In this document: one piece after another, positions 36,802 to 45,372 of the stretch
Position numbering within the stretch: the first letter of the stretch is position 1
How the letters are laid out: each line of letters begins with the position of its first letter
Source of the DNA: an uncultured Methylocystaceae bacterium
GTDB lineage: Bacteria; Pseudomonadota; Alphaproteobacteria; Rhizobiales; Beijerinckiaceae
DNA: 64,000 nucleotides
Assembly (NCBI GenBank): GCA_903870245.1
Contig: CAIQCB010000009.1
Location: 22,334 to 86,333 of the forward strand
Direction: 5' to 3'
The notes under the pieces: generated by a model
Seen by the model: only the letters and a program-made list of their open reading frames with translations
What the model was told of the DNA's origin: nothing
The model's database searches: none
Position numbers and translations under genes: made by a program

Positions 36802-37122
36802 TCAGAGTAGTCGTCGGCAGAGCCCTTTGAGAAGTTTCCAGTTCCCGTCTTCCCTCCATTCGACAAGCGCCACATCGAGATATACCTGGCCAGAATTCTG
36901 TTCGCTCCTGACAAAGTTTACCTGACAGGAATATTTTGGCGGGCTGTCGCTCAAGCATTCAAGTCCGGTGATCTTGATATCCTTGTCGTGTTTGCCATCG
37001 TTGGTCGTCGCCTCACGATCAAAGGCAGCTTGAATGTTTTCGATTGATGGCGGCTCCAATGTCGCCGCCCCCGAATGTCCGATCATGAGCGCGCAAAGGA
37101 ATTTACCCAATAGACACGCCAT
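36802..37122 (-). CDS. Small exported protein of unknown function
   Basis: 106 residues. The N-terminus (LLGKFLCALMIGHSGAA) is a probable signal peptide. The short mature domain contains ITGLECLSDSPPKYSCQVNFV and VALVEWREDGNWKLL. The pattern is like small periplasmic proteins with a cystatin/NTF2-like strand order, but I do not recognise the family. It is flanked by AT-rich DNA on its 3' side and by the hairpin after the multicopper oxidase gene on its 5' side. Confidence 0.6.
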   Translation of the reverse strand: MACLLGKFLCALMIGHSGAATLEPPSIENIQAAFDREATTNDGKHDKDIKITGLECLSDSPPKYSCQVNFVRSEQNSGQVYLDVALVEWREDGNWKLLKGLCRRLL

Positions 37123-37156
37123 AAGTTAACCCCGTCAAAAGTATCCGTCGCCTCGA

Positions 37157-37187
37157 ATACGGGAACGGCGTTCAACCGTTCCCGTAT
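37157..37187 (-). terminator. Hairpin downstream of multicopper oxidase 1
   Basis: Perfect 12-bp stem ATACGGGAACGG with its complement, 7-base loop, 20 bp beyond the oxidase stop read on the minus strand. There is no T-run, so it could stabilise the 3' end rather than terminate alone. Confidence 0.6.
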
Positions 37188-37206
37188 CTGTTTCGTCTCT
37201 GGAGAT

Positions 37207-39405
37207 TTATTCGATGTCCAGGGCGGAGATTTTAAGGGGCGACACCGTCGATCCCCATGGAACAACTCCGACAGCGCGCATCATGCCTCCATCTTCATGT
37301 TCAAGAATGTGGCAATGCATCACGAATTTACCCAGCTTGGCGAAGGGGATCTGCGTAGTAATAGTCGTCGCCTTGCATTTACCTGCCTTATAATCAGCGA
37401 TACTGCCGCAATCGCTGACGCCAGTGTTGGTGGCGACTGGCAGCGGCACGCTATCCTGAAGCATGCCAGGATTGACCGCTGCTGCACTCAACAGGCTGCT
37501 GGCAGGGGTGGCGTTGTTTGGGTCGATCAAACGGAACCTTGTCTGGTGGATGTGAAAATTATGCAATTCGGTCGCGAGATTGATAATTTCCCATGTTTCC
37601 ACCACAGGCATCTGGTTCTTGGCCAAGGGCACGCAGATAACTTGTGTCGGATCGTATTTTGCAATCTCCTGGGTTTCCCGCACGACGCCAAGTGAGTCCA
37701 CCAGCTCGTATCCAAGTCCAAATTCAGCTTGTCCGCTAGGACCAGTGGTGGCGAGATTGGCGAAGTAGACCCTACGCTTCCAGCCCGTCGGCAGAGCTTT
37801 GCAGTTTGAGGGCACAGGCGTATCGACGGCGCCCGGGACGGCGGCCTGGAAGATGCCGCCGGTAGATCTTACTGATTCCGCCGCGCCATTGACCACATGA
37901 ACCAACTCTTTAACTACAGTCGGCGAGCCGGCTGGTATGCTCACTGTGGCCAGCTGAATCGGCGGCCACTGATCGCCATTGGCAGGTATTGCTCCGCCCG
38001 TGTTCAATCCCGCCGTTATCAGATTGCCTGCAAGGGCCGTCTTCAACCGATTGCCGTTGATGTCCCTTGCCGCGACATGCAATTCGACGCGGGTTCCGAC
38101 CATCATGATGATCTCGGAAGCGCAGACTGGCTGGGTCTTGTAGGACTCGGACACCTTACCACAGCTCGCCAGAGTGAAGCGATTTTTGCCGAGTTGAATT
38201 ACCTGACCCGCATTAGCTCCAGTCGGGAAAGAAACGGAAATACCGTCAATGGAGAGAATCTGGACAGGCATGGCGTAGCCGCTAGCCCCCATTTTCCATT
38301 GCAATCGATAGCTCGCCACGCTGGAGGAGTTTGTCAGACGCCATACTTCGCCTTCCGCCGTCGCGACGGGAATGGAGGGGTAGAGTTGACCATTGATCGG
38401 AAAATTCCACTGTCCTCCAGCATAGGCGCCTATTCCGGGACAGGAACCATTCGGGGAAGGGGACGTAATGAGGCCAGCGCCACAAAAGTCGGGATCTTCC
38501 TGCAGAAGGGGCGTAAATTTGCCTCCCGGCTGCGTAACCAACTGCATATCCTTGAGGATCAAATGACGCACGTTTGTTTCTGTAATCGGCTTCGTGCAGG
38601 AGTCGTCACCGCATTCGTAACTAGAAGCCTTGCCGATAGTGATGATCGAGGAGAGACCGGACGAAAGATGATTCAGGGTTAAACCGTGGGTGTGTGCGTG
38701 TATCCAGCCTGTGCCAAGCGGATGATTTTTGGGAATCAGAATGTCGTATTGAGCGACGCCAAAAGGAACGACATCGCCATGCGAGTGGCCTGGATTTGTG
38801 GCGAGTGGATCAATCGCTGTGGGCGACCCGTTGGCCGGGTTGAAAATCGATGTGTAGATGAAGTCGCCGTATACCGGTATTCCGCTCAAGCTCGTGTTCG
38901 GTCTTGCGTCGACCACAAGTCCGTGAGTGTGCAGGTTCGTAGGATTCAGAACAAGAAGGGGGTCCTGATAGAGATAGGCGATCTGCGTTGTGACCGCCGG
39001 CAGCCTGCTCTTCGGAAGACCAGCTATCGAGGTGTTAAGCGTCGGCAGGTTGTTTCTGAATTTGATTTTCAGCCGATCTCCCGGCGTAAGGGAGAGACGA
39101 ACGCCGCCATATTGGGTCTGGGTGCTTTTGCCTGTGCAGGTTGGGACGACGGCAGAGCCTCCCGTCGGAAGAGTGACTTTCGTGTTGGTTGCGTCGACGC
39201 TAAAGCAGGTTGTGTAGGCCCAACCTTTAACGCCAGTATTTCCGCCCGCTCCCTGAACCTCCTGAGCGATCATGACGATGTCAAGAAGGCCATTGAGGCT
39301 TGAGAATACTGGAGGTTCAGCCAGCGGAGCAGCGGATGCGGAGTTGAAAGCCAGCGCCGCAGCAATCGCCGCCGTCGCAGTCATAAGACTGGACTTTATA
39401 TTCAT
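37207..39405 (-). CDS. Exported multicopper oxidase 1
   Basis: 732 residues with a Sec signal peptide (ATAAIAAALAFNSASA). The copper-ligand motifs occur in the usual order: NLHTHGL (about residue 157), WIHAHTHGL, HNFHIHQ and HCHILEHEDGGMM (about residue 700; type 1 Cys flanked by the T2/T3 histidines, with an axial Met). This is a three-domain laccase-like enzyme that would couple one-electron oxidation of a substrate to O2 reduction in the periplasm or outside. The substrate may be phenolics, Cu(I), Mn(II) or Fe(II). It is third in the minus-strand order mco2, SCO-cytochrome, mco1. Confidence 0.9.
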   Translation of the reverse strand: MNIKSSLMTATAAIAAALAFNSASAAPLAEPPVFSSLNGLLDIVMIAQEVQGAGGNTGVKGWAYTTCFSVDATNTKVTLPTGGSAVVPTCTGKSTQTQYGGVRLSLTPGDRLKIKFRNNLPTLNTSIAGLPKSRLPAVTTQIAYLYQDPLLVLNPTNLHTHGLVVDARPNTSLSGIPVYGDFIYTSIFNPANGSPTAIDPLATNPGHSHGDVVPFGVAQYDILIPKNHPLGTGWIHAHTHGLTLNHLSSGLSSIITIGKASSYECGDDSCTKPITETNVRHLILKDMQLVTQPGGKFTPLLQEDPDFCGAGLITSPSPNGSCPGIGAYAGGQWNFPINGQLYPSIPVATAEGEVWRLTNSSSVASYRLQWKMGASGYAMPVQILSIDGISVSFPTGANAGQVIQLGKNRFTLASCGKVSESYKTQPVCASEIIMMVGTRVELHVAARDINGNRLKTALAGNLITAGLNTGGAIPANGDQWPPIQLATVSIPAGSPTVVKELVHVVNGAAESVRSTGGIFQAAVPGAVDTPVPSNCKALPTGWKRRVYFANLATTGPSGQAEFGLGYELVDSLGVVRETQEIAKYDPTQVICVPLAKNQMPVVETWEIINLATELHNFHIHQTRFRLIDPNNATPASSLLSAAAVNPGMLQDSVPLPVATNTGVSDCGSIADYKAGKCKATTITTQIPFAKLGKFVMHCHILEHEDGGMMRAVGVVPWGSTVSPLKISALDIE

Positions 39406-39545
39406 TATTTAACGCCTCCCAAGTTTATATTTATGAGATATAAAGCCAAGTTTGACCCGTTACGATCAGTAAATGATGAATGGATGCTTAAGGCAATTAT
39501 AGAAGCCGGTGTAATAATTCCAAGCGTTGAAAATCCTCTTACGAA

Positions 39546-40454
39546 CTAAAACCTTTCAATGTAATCAATAATGTCGGCAGCATCTTCTGGCCTCAAGCCA
39601 AGCGGCGGCATCAATACGCCCGGATACTTATCCTGCAGCGCCATTGTTTGCGGATCCTTGCGTTGCCGCATGCGATCCGGAAACATGATGAATTCCGTAA
39701 GCCATTCACGGGAGCGCCTTTTAGTGACGCCTGCCAGATCTGGGCCGACCCGATCGCCGCCGCCGATGGCATGGCATGGCGCACAGAGCTTGGCGAACAT
39801 CGCCTTGCCCGGCACGCCGCCGGAGTCATAGGCCTTATCGACCAAATCCTGATTGGCGGTCGTGTCGCTTTTTGGCCTCCAGGCAGGATCCATGCCCCTG
39901 ATATCCATCTCGACGCTTGCCAGATCGCCCATCAGGGAGTTTCTGGCCCATACGCCGGTCGACTCGTTGCCAATAACGATCTCGTTGCGATGTTCGCTCA
40001 GATTGCGGCTGCGATCTCCAAGGGAATGGTTGATCTTTTTGATCGTTTCCGGATCGCCGGTCAGGAAGCGCCAGCCCGTTTTTGCGCCGAAGGCTTCGGC
40101 GAATTTCTTGAGTTCGGCGGGCGTATCGCGTTCCGGGTCTACGGTGATGGAATAGAAAAAGACATCTTTACCGAGCTTGTCGCCGAGACTCTGCTGGAGT
40201 TGGGACATGCGCGCCGTTGTCAGCGGACAGAGATCCGGGCAATGCGTGTAGATGAAATTGACGACGACAATCTTGCCCTTGATCAGGTCGTCGTAGAACG
40301 CATAACGATTACCATCCTGATCGATAACGGGAAGGTTGGGGAAATAGCCGGCGCCATGGGAGTTATCCGATAACGCCGGCAGTAACGATTTCAGCAGAAT
40401 AAGGGATACCGCAATCACTCGCTTGAAGTTTCTCATGACGATTGCGGTCTCCAT
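39546..40454 (-). CDS. SCO1/SenC - cytochrome c fusion protein
   Basis: 302 residues from ATG 40454 (ATG 40436 is also possible), with an N-terminal signal (RVIAVSLILLKSLLPALS). The thioredoxin-like SCO domain carries the copper motif THCPDLCP about 70 residues in, plus the conserved SITVDPERDTP. From about residue 215 a class I cytochrome c follows, with heme site CAPCH and axial-Met region VLMPPLGLRPEDAADIIDYI. SCO proteins deliver copper or reduce thiols during Cu-site assembly; the heme domain suggests electron transfer. It starts 5 bp after mco2 ends and precedes mco1, so a copper-loading role for these oxidases is likely. Confidence 0.9.
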   Translation of the reverse strand: METAIVMRNFKRVIAVSLILLKSLLPALSDNSHGAGYFPNLPVIDQDGNRYAFYDDLIKGKIVVVNFIYTHCPDLCPLTTARMSQLQQSLGDKLGKDVFFYSITVDPERDTPAELKKFAEAFGAKTGWRFLTGDPETIKKINHSLGDRSRNLSEHRNEIVIGNESTGVWARNSLMGDLASVEMDIRGMDPAWRPKSDTTANQDLVDKAYDSGGVPGKAMFAKLCAPCHAIGGGDRVGPDLAGVTKRRSREWLTEFIMFPDRMRQRKDPQTMALQDKYPGVLMPPLGLRPEDAADIIDYIERF

Positions 40455-40458
40455 CAAC

Positions 40459-42717
40459 TCAAATTGCCTTGGCCATGATCTCCGGCGTTGTGAACACTAC
40501 GCCATCGGGTGTCGGGTTGGGCGTTGGCGTCACTGTCGATTGAGGGGAACCCGCAATGCCGCTGATAAGTTGAACTCGCGCGGCCATCGCAAAATCCTCG
40601 TGAGCGGTGTTGTGGCAATGGGTAATGTAGGCTCCGGCGAATTCGCCGAATTGCACCTGGAAGGATACGCTTCCGCCGCCAACCCGCCAGACATCCTTTC
40701 GCGCCATGTTTTCCGTAACGCTGAGCGACCCCTTGCCTGTGCGTTTGAAGGTGACGCCTTCCTCGAAATGCAGGTGCATGGGGTGCGACCAGCCGCCGCT
40801 ACTGCTGTTGACTGTCCAGTGCTCGACTTCTCCGGGTCTGGGGACGAGCATGGCGACCCGGTTGGCGTTGAGGCTATGTTCAAGCTGACCATTGACCGAT
40901 ATGACCCAGGGGAAGGGCATTGCGTCCGGACAATCCGGCGTACATTTGCCATTGGCGCCGCGAGATGTGCCAATGCCGCGTCCGAGATCAATTACGCGCG
41001 TGCGAACGGGCGTGACAATGGGGATCTGCTCGGTCAAGGCCAGAGGCACGATGCTCGTATCGGGCGTCGTAGACCTATGGATGACGCCGGGAACATCTAC
41101 GCTCGCCACCTGGCCGACCACGCGAAATTCCAGGATCGGTCCTACCATCGGGTCCGGATCGAGCGGGAGTCCGGCAAGCGCCTCGGATAGTTTGACCGCC
41201 ATTTTGGGTTCGCGGCCATCATTGTGCCAGTTGAGATTGACGACACGCAGTTTTTGACCGATCGCGAATTTGGAGAAATCCACGATAATATCGAAGCGTT
41301 CGCCCGTTGCCTGATCTCCCAGTCCCGTCACAGTTACGGGTCTTGGAAGCAGGTTGCCGTCGGTCGCAATGACCTGGATCGGAACGGCGGCTCCCTGCGC
41401 GTTGGCAAGCACGAGATTCAAAAAACGCGCCTGGCAGCAATTCAGAATACGGAAGCGGTATTTCCGGGGCAGCACCTCGAAAAATGGCGCAAAAGCCAAG
41501 TTCACCATCGGGACGTCGCCAAGGGAGCCGTCCGTATCGAAGATATCGAAAAAGAGCTGGCCATCCGCCCGATACGACTGGTCGGAGATCATCAGGTTGA
41601 CGTCGAAATCGAGATTACCCCAATCGAGCAGGCTTCCGCTCGGCAATCTCAGATTTACGCCATCCGTAATTTTCTCGTTTCCACGATCCGGGCCACTGTA
41701 AACATTGATAGAGCCGACGTTCCCCTTGTAGACGTTTTCAGCAGTGTAAAAGAAACGGTGGTCGTGCGCCCAGAGCGAGCTCTGGATTTCCCTGAAATCT
41801 CCGGGCACACGGACCAGTCCACCCGCGCCGTTGGGCGCCGAGGCCCTGTTGTCGGTTGCGGCCGTATTGATCCTGTCGCGGCGCGCCAGCGCCAGGCTCC
41901 AGCGATAGTCGTAAAATGTTCCGGGAAAATGATGCACGTTCGCGGCGCCATCGCTCTCCGCGCCGTTGTGGGCGTTATGTAAATGAAATTGAGTTTCGTT
42001 GCGACCGAAGCCGCCGTTCAGCGACTTGTCGGCCGGAAGATTGTTGTATGCGCGCAGGAGGATTGGCTCGCCGTAACGCGCCTTGATCAGGAAGGGCGGC
42101 AATCTTCCATTGGCGACGTTGCCGCTCGCCCATGTCCATACGCTCTGCGGCGATTGCGCCGGAAATAGGGGATGGAATTTTGTGTTGGCGGCGATCTGCG
42201 CCAGAGACATCACATAACCGACCTGAGGGAAGAATTCATTCCATCGCTGATGCGCGAAGAACTCTCCGGGAGGACGACCTTCGATCGGACCGCGGCCGGT
42301 CAGAGGATTGATGAACTGCTTATTGGTGGGGCTGGCCGTAAAATCCGTATGATAGGACAGACGCTTCGCCGGACGCTCTTTCGTGGCCGCAGGAAATAGC
42401 GCATCGCCGTTTGCCGCGCGCGTGATTGGCATCGGCGTTTGCAATGAAAGACGCGGCATGGGTTGCGAAAACTTGGTCGCGCCGAAAAGCGGACTGCGAG
42501 GCGTGCCTGTCGGCACAGCAGCGAAGGCGCTCGGCGCAAAGGGACTGAGTCCGTTCTTGAAGGCGAGCGCCCCGGCAAAGGTAAACAGGCCCCATTTGTA
42601 TAATTCTCTTCGCGAAACTTCCCCAGTCGAAAGCGCCTTAACGATTTCAGAACGGTTTTCTCTAGCGCGCTCCGCTTCTTTTTTGCGGGCGCCGCTGGCG
42701 TCAATTGGCAAGAACAT
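40459..42717 (-). CDS. Tat-exported multicopper oxidase 2
   Basis: 752 residues. It has an unusually long N-terminus with a twin-arginine-like signal (SRRELYKWGLFTFAGALAF) near residue 35. Copper motifs: FHLHNAHNG (about residue 246), LWAHDHRFFYTAENVYKG, HPMHLHFEEG and HCHNTAHEDFAM (about residue 702). The HNAHNG/HEDFAM type differs from oxidase 1 and resembles oxidases reported for Mn(II) or bilirubin-type substrates. That comparison is from memory. It is first of a three-gene unit, with AGG-TAAATATCA before the ATG. Confidence 0.9.
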   Translation of the reverse strand: MFLPIDASGARKKEAERARENRSEIVKALSTGEVSRRELYKWGLFTFAGALAFKNGLSPFAPSAFAAVPTGTPRSPLFGATKFSQPMPRLSLQTPMPITRAANGDALFPAATKERPAKRLSYHTDFTASPTNKQFINPLTGRGPIEGRPPGEFFAHQRWNEFFPQVGYVMSLAQIAANTKFHPLFPAQSPQSVWTWASGNVANGRLPPFLIKARYGEPILLRAYNNLPADKSLNGGFGRNETQFHLHNAHNGAESDGAANVHHFPGTFYDYRWSLALARRDRINTAATDNRASAPNGAGGLVRVPGDFREIQSSLWAHDHRFFYTAENVYKGNVGSINVYSGPDRGNEKITDGVNLRLPSGSLLDWGNLDFDVNLMISDQSYRADGQLFFDIFDTDGSLGDVPMVNLAFAPFFEVLPRKYRFRILNCCQARFLNLVLANAQGAAVPIQVIATDGNLLPRPVTVTGLGDQATGERFDIIVDFSKFAIGQKLRVVNLNWHNDGREPKMAVKLSEALAGLPLDPDPMVGPILEFRVVGQVASVDVPGVIHRSTTPDTSIVPLALTEQIPIVTPVRTRVIDLGRGIGTSRGANGKCTPDCPDAMPFPWVISVNGQLEHSLNANRVAMLVPRPGEVEHWTVNSSSGGWSHPMHLHFEEGVTFKRTGKGSLSVTENMARKDVWRVGGGSVSFQVQFGEFAGAYITHCHNTAHEDFAMAARVQLISGIAGSPQSTVTPTPNPTPDGVVFTTPEIMAKAI

Positions 42718-42723
42718 TGATAT

Positions 42724-42924
42724 TTACCTCAGGTTTCGCCTCAGGCCTTTGTGCCGTGGATACAGGTCAAGGATTCTGTCTGGTTGATTGGTGCAAAGAC
42801 TTGAGACACTGAGGTCATTCAGCATTGCGATCAAAATCTCAGGAGATATCCTATTTACGCAATCAATTAGTTTCGCGCAATCGATGGTCAATGCCGAATA
42901 TTCTTTAAAAAATTGAGGCTGCAT
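42724..42924 (-). CDS. Possible small ORF upstream of multicopper oxidase 2
   Basis: A 66-codon frame (start MQPQFFKEYSALTIDC) that stops 6 bp before the oxidase ATG, so the oxidase ribosome-binding site lies at its very end. No good ribosome-binding site of its own and no family recognised. It may be a leader or cotranslated peptide, or chance. Confidence 0.3.
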   Translation of the reverse strand: MQPQFFKEYSALTIDCAKLIDCVNRISPEILIAMLNDLSVSSLCTNQPDRILDLYPRHKGLRRNLR

Positions 42925-43162
42925 TCAATATGAACGGCGGCTGAACAAACAGTTAATTTCTCGTAATATAAATGTTGAACAAGTTATGGTATTCCTGCAT
43001 CCGCAATTCAATAAAAGCTTGAAGCAGTCTTTGTGGCGCATGATTACGTAACTGCAACTCAAGCATTAACCGCACAAATATTCAGCTATTGCGCAAAATC
43101 CTAAGTAGACGATAAATTTTATAGATAATGTATAGATATTAATTATCCTCTACGATTAATTG
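42925..43162. other. AT-rich intergenic region
   Basis: About 240 bp, strongly AT-rich, between the 5' side of the oxidase operon and the 3' end of the PodJ-like gene. No gene seen. It probably contains the oxidase promoter. Confidence 0.4.
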
Positions 43163-44914
43163 TCAGTTGCGATCCGCGTGTTTGAGACTATCAGCCAGCA
43201 GCCTCGCTTCATACAATTCATCGCGATCAAGAAATTTATCCAGTTTCTTTCGTTTTTGCGCCGCCTTGGCGTCGCCTTTCGCCGCCGCGACGGAAAACCA
43301 CGCCCAGGCCTGGATCATGTCTCTCTCGACGCCAAGTCCATCTTCATAGGCCAGACCCAGATTAAACATACTGTCCACGACGCCAAGTTCTGCGGCGCGA
43401 CGAAACAAATCGCTCGCTCGCGCATAATCTGGCTTACGCCCTTCACCGCCACTGTAGAGCACCGCCAGATTATGCATGGCGTTTGGATCGCCATTGTTGG
43501 CGGCCATCTCAAGCCATTTACGCGCCAGGGAGAAATTACGGGGAACTTCCCTGCCTTTCATGTGCAAAACGCCAAGCTGCAACTGGGCCTTTACACTGCC
43601 GTGGCTGGCGGATTTCTCGAGCCAGGATAATGCCCCCTTGGTGTCGCCGGACTGATAGAGTCTCGTTGCGTGATCGTATTGATCGGCGGCGTCGCCGATG
43701 TCCGAGCTTGCCGACGGATCGTTTTTCTCCAGCTTTGGTTCGGCGTCCGCAGTCGTCGGGGTAGGGCTTGCCGCCTCCGGCGTTTTAGAGCTTTCGACTA
43801 TCGCCGGCTTCAATTCTCGATGGGTCGCTTTCGCATTTCCCGAGATCGGTTCAGGGCTGAGAAGCGATTCTTTCGTCTTCAGGCTGTTAACCTTGAATTC
43901 TGTGCTCAGGGCGCCGGGCGACGCTTTTTCCTCTCTGTGGGCTTCTGTATTAGCGGATCGCCCTTGCCGAGACGCATTAAGCACTGGCTGAGGCTGCGGC
44001 TTTTCAATATTTCTTAATCCAATCCATAAAACGAAGCTCCCAATTGCAACAAAGGCGCCAATTCGAACCAGAGCGCCGGTCTGGATCGAAAGGGTTGAGG
44101 GGGCCATTATTTCCTTTTTATGGCCCGTAAAATCTTGAAAGCGTTCGCCCGACCGCGCATCGTATGGAGCGGCGTCGACCTGTGCGGAAGTCTGCGCCAC
44201 AAACGGCGCGGCGCTCTCGTGAAGCTGGCGCAAACGCGGCTGCGAGATTGGCCAGAAGCGTGTGACGCGATCTATCAGCAGATAAAGCGTTTCGCGATGC
44301 AGCGGCCTGGTCAGCAAAGCTTCGATAACCGTCGCCGTCCTTGCGCCGGAGGCCCCCCGCATATTGAGCGCCGGCGCGCCGAAATCGTCACGCGCGGCAT
44401 CATTCAAACTATGCGTCTGCGGCGTATCGAAAGCGGGGAGGGGCGCTGTCTGCATTGTGCGCAAAGGTGAGAGCGGCTCGAAAACCGAGGCTTCTCGCGC
44501 CCAGGTGCGCGCACGCAGGACGCTTTCCATAATCACGATTTTCTGCGCGGCAGGCACGGTTAAGGCGGCGATACGCGCATCGATGTCATCAAGCCGACTC
44601 TCAAGCCATCGTAATTCCCGACGAAAATCCTCCGAAACATGACGAGCAGGCGGCTCGACGTTGCGATCCGAGACTTGCAGACGCTTTTCCAGGTCCTGTA
44701 TCGTTGTCAGAATGAGACCCAGCGACGAATTCAGCGGCATCTCCAGCGAGTGCTGCGGTTCTCGTTCCGAATTCAATTGACGAACGATCGTCGCCTCAAG
44801 ATCGCTCAAGGCTTCCTGTCTGGTATTCAGTTGATTCTGCCTGGAGAGGGCGCTACGCGCCTGCTCGAAGTCGATAAGTTGTCCGCTCTTCGAACCGGCC
44901 TGTTTAGCAAGCAT
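43163..44914 (-). CDS. PodJ-like polarity/localisation protein with Sel1 repeats
   Basis: 583 residues from ATG 44914 (a TTG start would add 15). A cytoplasmic coiled-coil N-terminus (EALSDLEATIVRQLN ... ELRWLESRLDDIDARIAAL) leads to one helix (IGAFVAIGSFVLWIGL) at about residue 300. A Pro/Ser/Lys-rich linker and four C-terminal Sel1 repeats follow (AQLQLGVLHMKGREVPRNFSLARKWLE and so on). This order matches alphaproteobacterial PodJ-type polar organisers, although the coiled coil is shorter than in Caulobacter PodJ. No clear ribosome-binding site. Confidence 0.75.
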   Translation of the reverse strand: MLAKQAGSKSGQLIDFEQARSALSRQNQLNTRQEALSDLEATIVRQLNSEREPQHSLEMPLNSSLGLILTTIQDLEKRLQVSDRNVEPPARHVSEDFRRELRWLESRLDDIDARIAALTVPAAQKIVIMESVLRARTWAREASVFEPLSPLRTMQTAPLPAFDTPQTHSLNDAARDDFGAPALNMRGASGARTATVIEALLTRPLHRETLYLLIDRVTRFWPISQPRLRQLHESAAPFVAQTSAQVDAAPYDARSGERFQDFTGHKKEIMAPSTLSIQTGALVRIGAFVAIGSFVLWIGLRNIEKPQPQPVLNASRQGRSANTEAHREEKASPGALSTEFKVNSLKTKESLLSPEPISGNAKATHRELKPAIVESSKTPEAASPTPTTADAEPKLEKNDPSASSDIGDAADQYDHATRLYQSGDTKGALSWLEKSASHGSVKAQLQLGVLHMKGREVPRNFSLARKWLEMAANNGDPNAMHNLAVLYSGGEGRKPDYARASDLFRRAAELGVVDSMFNLGLAYEDGLGVERDMIQAWAWFSVAAAKGDAKAAQKRKKLDKFLDRDELYEARLLADSLKHADRN

Positions 44915-45372
44915 ACAAACGCCGTTTACAGTTACGCTACAGAGCTGACCTGCAGCCAATTACGCGGTGGTAAACCAGATAACCTCACATTTTTTCATAA
45001 TTCAACCATGTTCAAATCCTGTCCGGCTTCCAGATCGAGCGCGCCGAGATTGCCGGGGACGCTTTGAGACTTCATTCCAAAGCGTTACACCTCGTCGGTT
45101 GGCTTACTCGCAGCCAGCCCTGGGGTGGGGAGGATACAAGATTCATTGCATCCGCCCACCGCTCTTATGGCCCGGCGCGTAGGCGAGCGATAGCCGGGCC
45201 CCTGGCCTCGTCCATGAAACCCCTATGGCGGCGCCTTGTGGTCATGAACCCAATGCTTCCGGTATAGCTCGACGTTCGGGCCTATCATTCTGTCAATGAA
45301 GATGACTAGAGTCGAGATTGGTCGACATACGTTTCTGATGCGATATCGTCACGACACCAAGGAGATCGTATT
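44915..45372. other. Divergent intergenic region with a possible Shine-Dalgarno for a CTG start
   Basis: 458 bp between the PodJ-like gene and the MFS gene. AAGGAG at 45359-45364 is placed 8 bp before CTG 45373. No gene is supported in the rest. In-frame reading from the MFS gene is open only to 45310, with no ATG, GTG or TTG. Confidence 0.5.

Noticed and set aside
37897..38682. Plus-strand frame of 261 codons opposite multicopper oxidase 1
   Set aside because: The minus strand carries all copper motifs; the plus frame has no recognisable features.
41224..41982. Plus-strand frame of 252 codons opposite multicopper oxidase 2
   Set aside because: Antisense to a clearly real gene; no ribosome-binding site.
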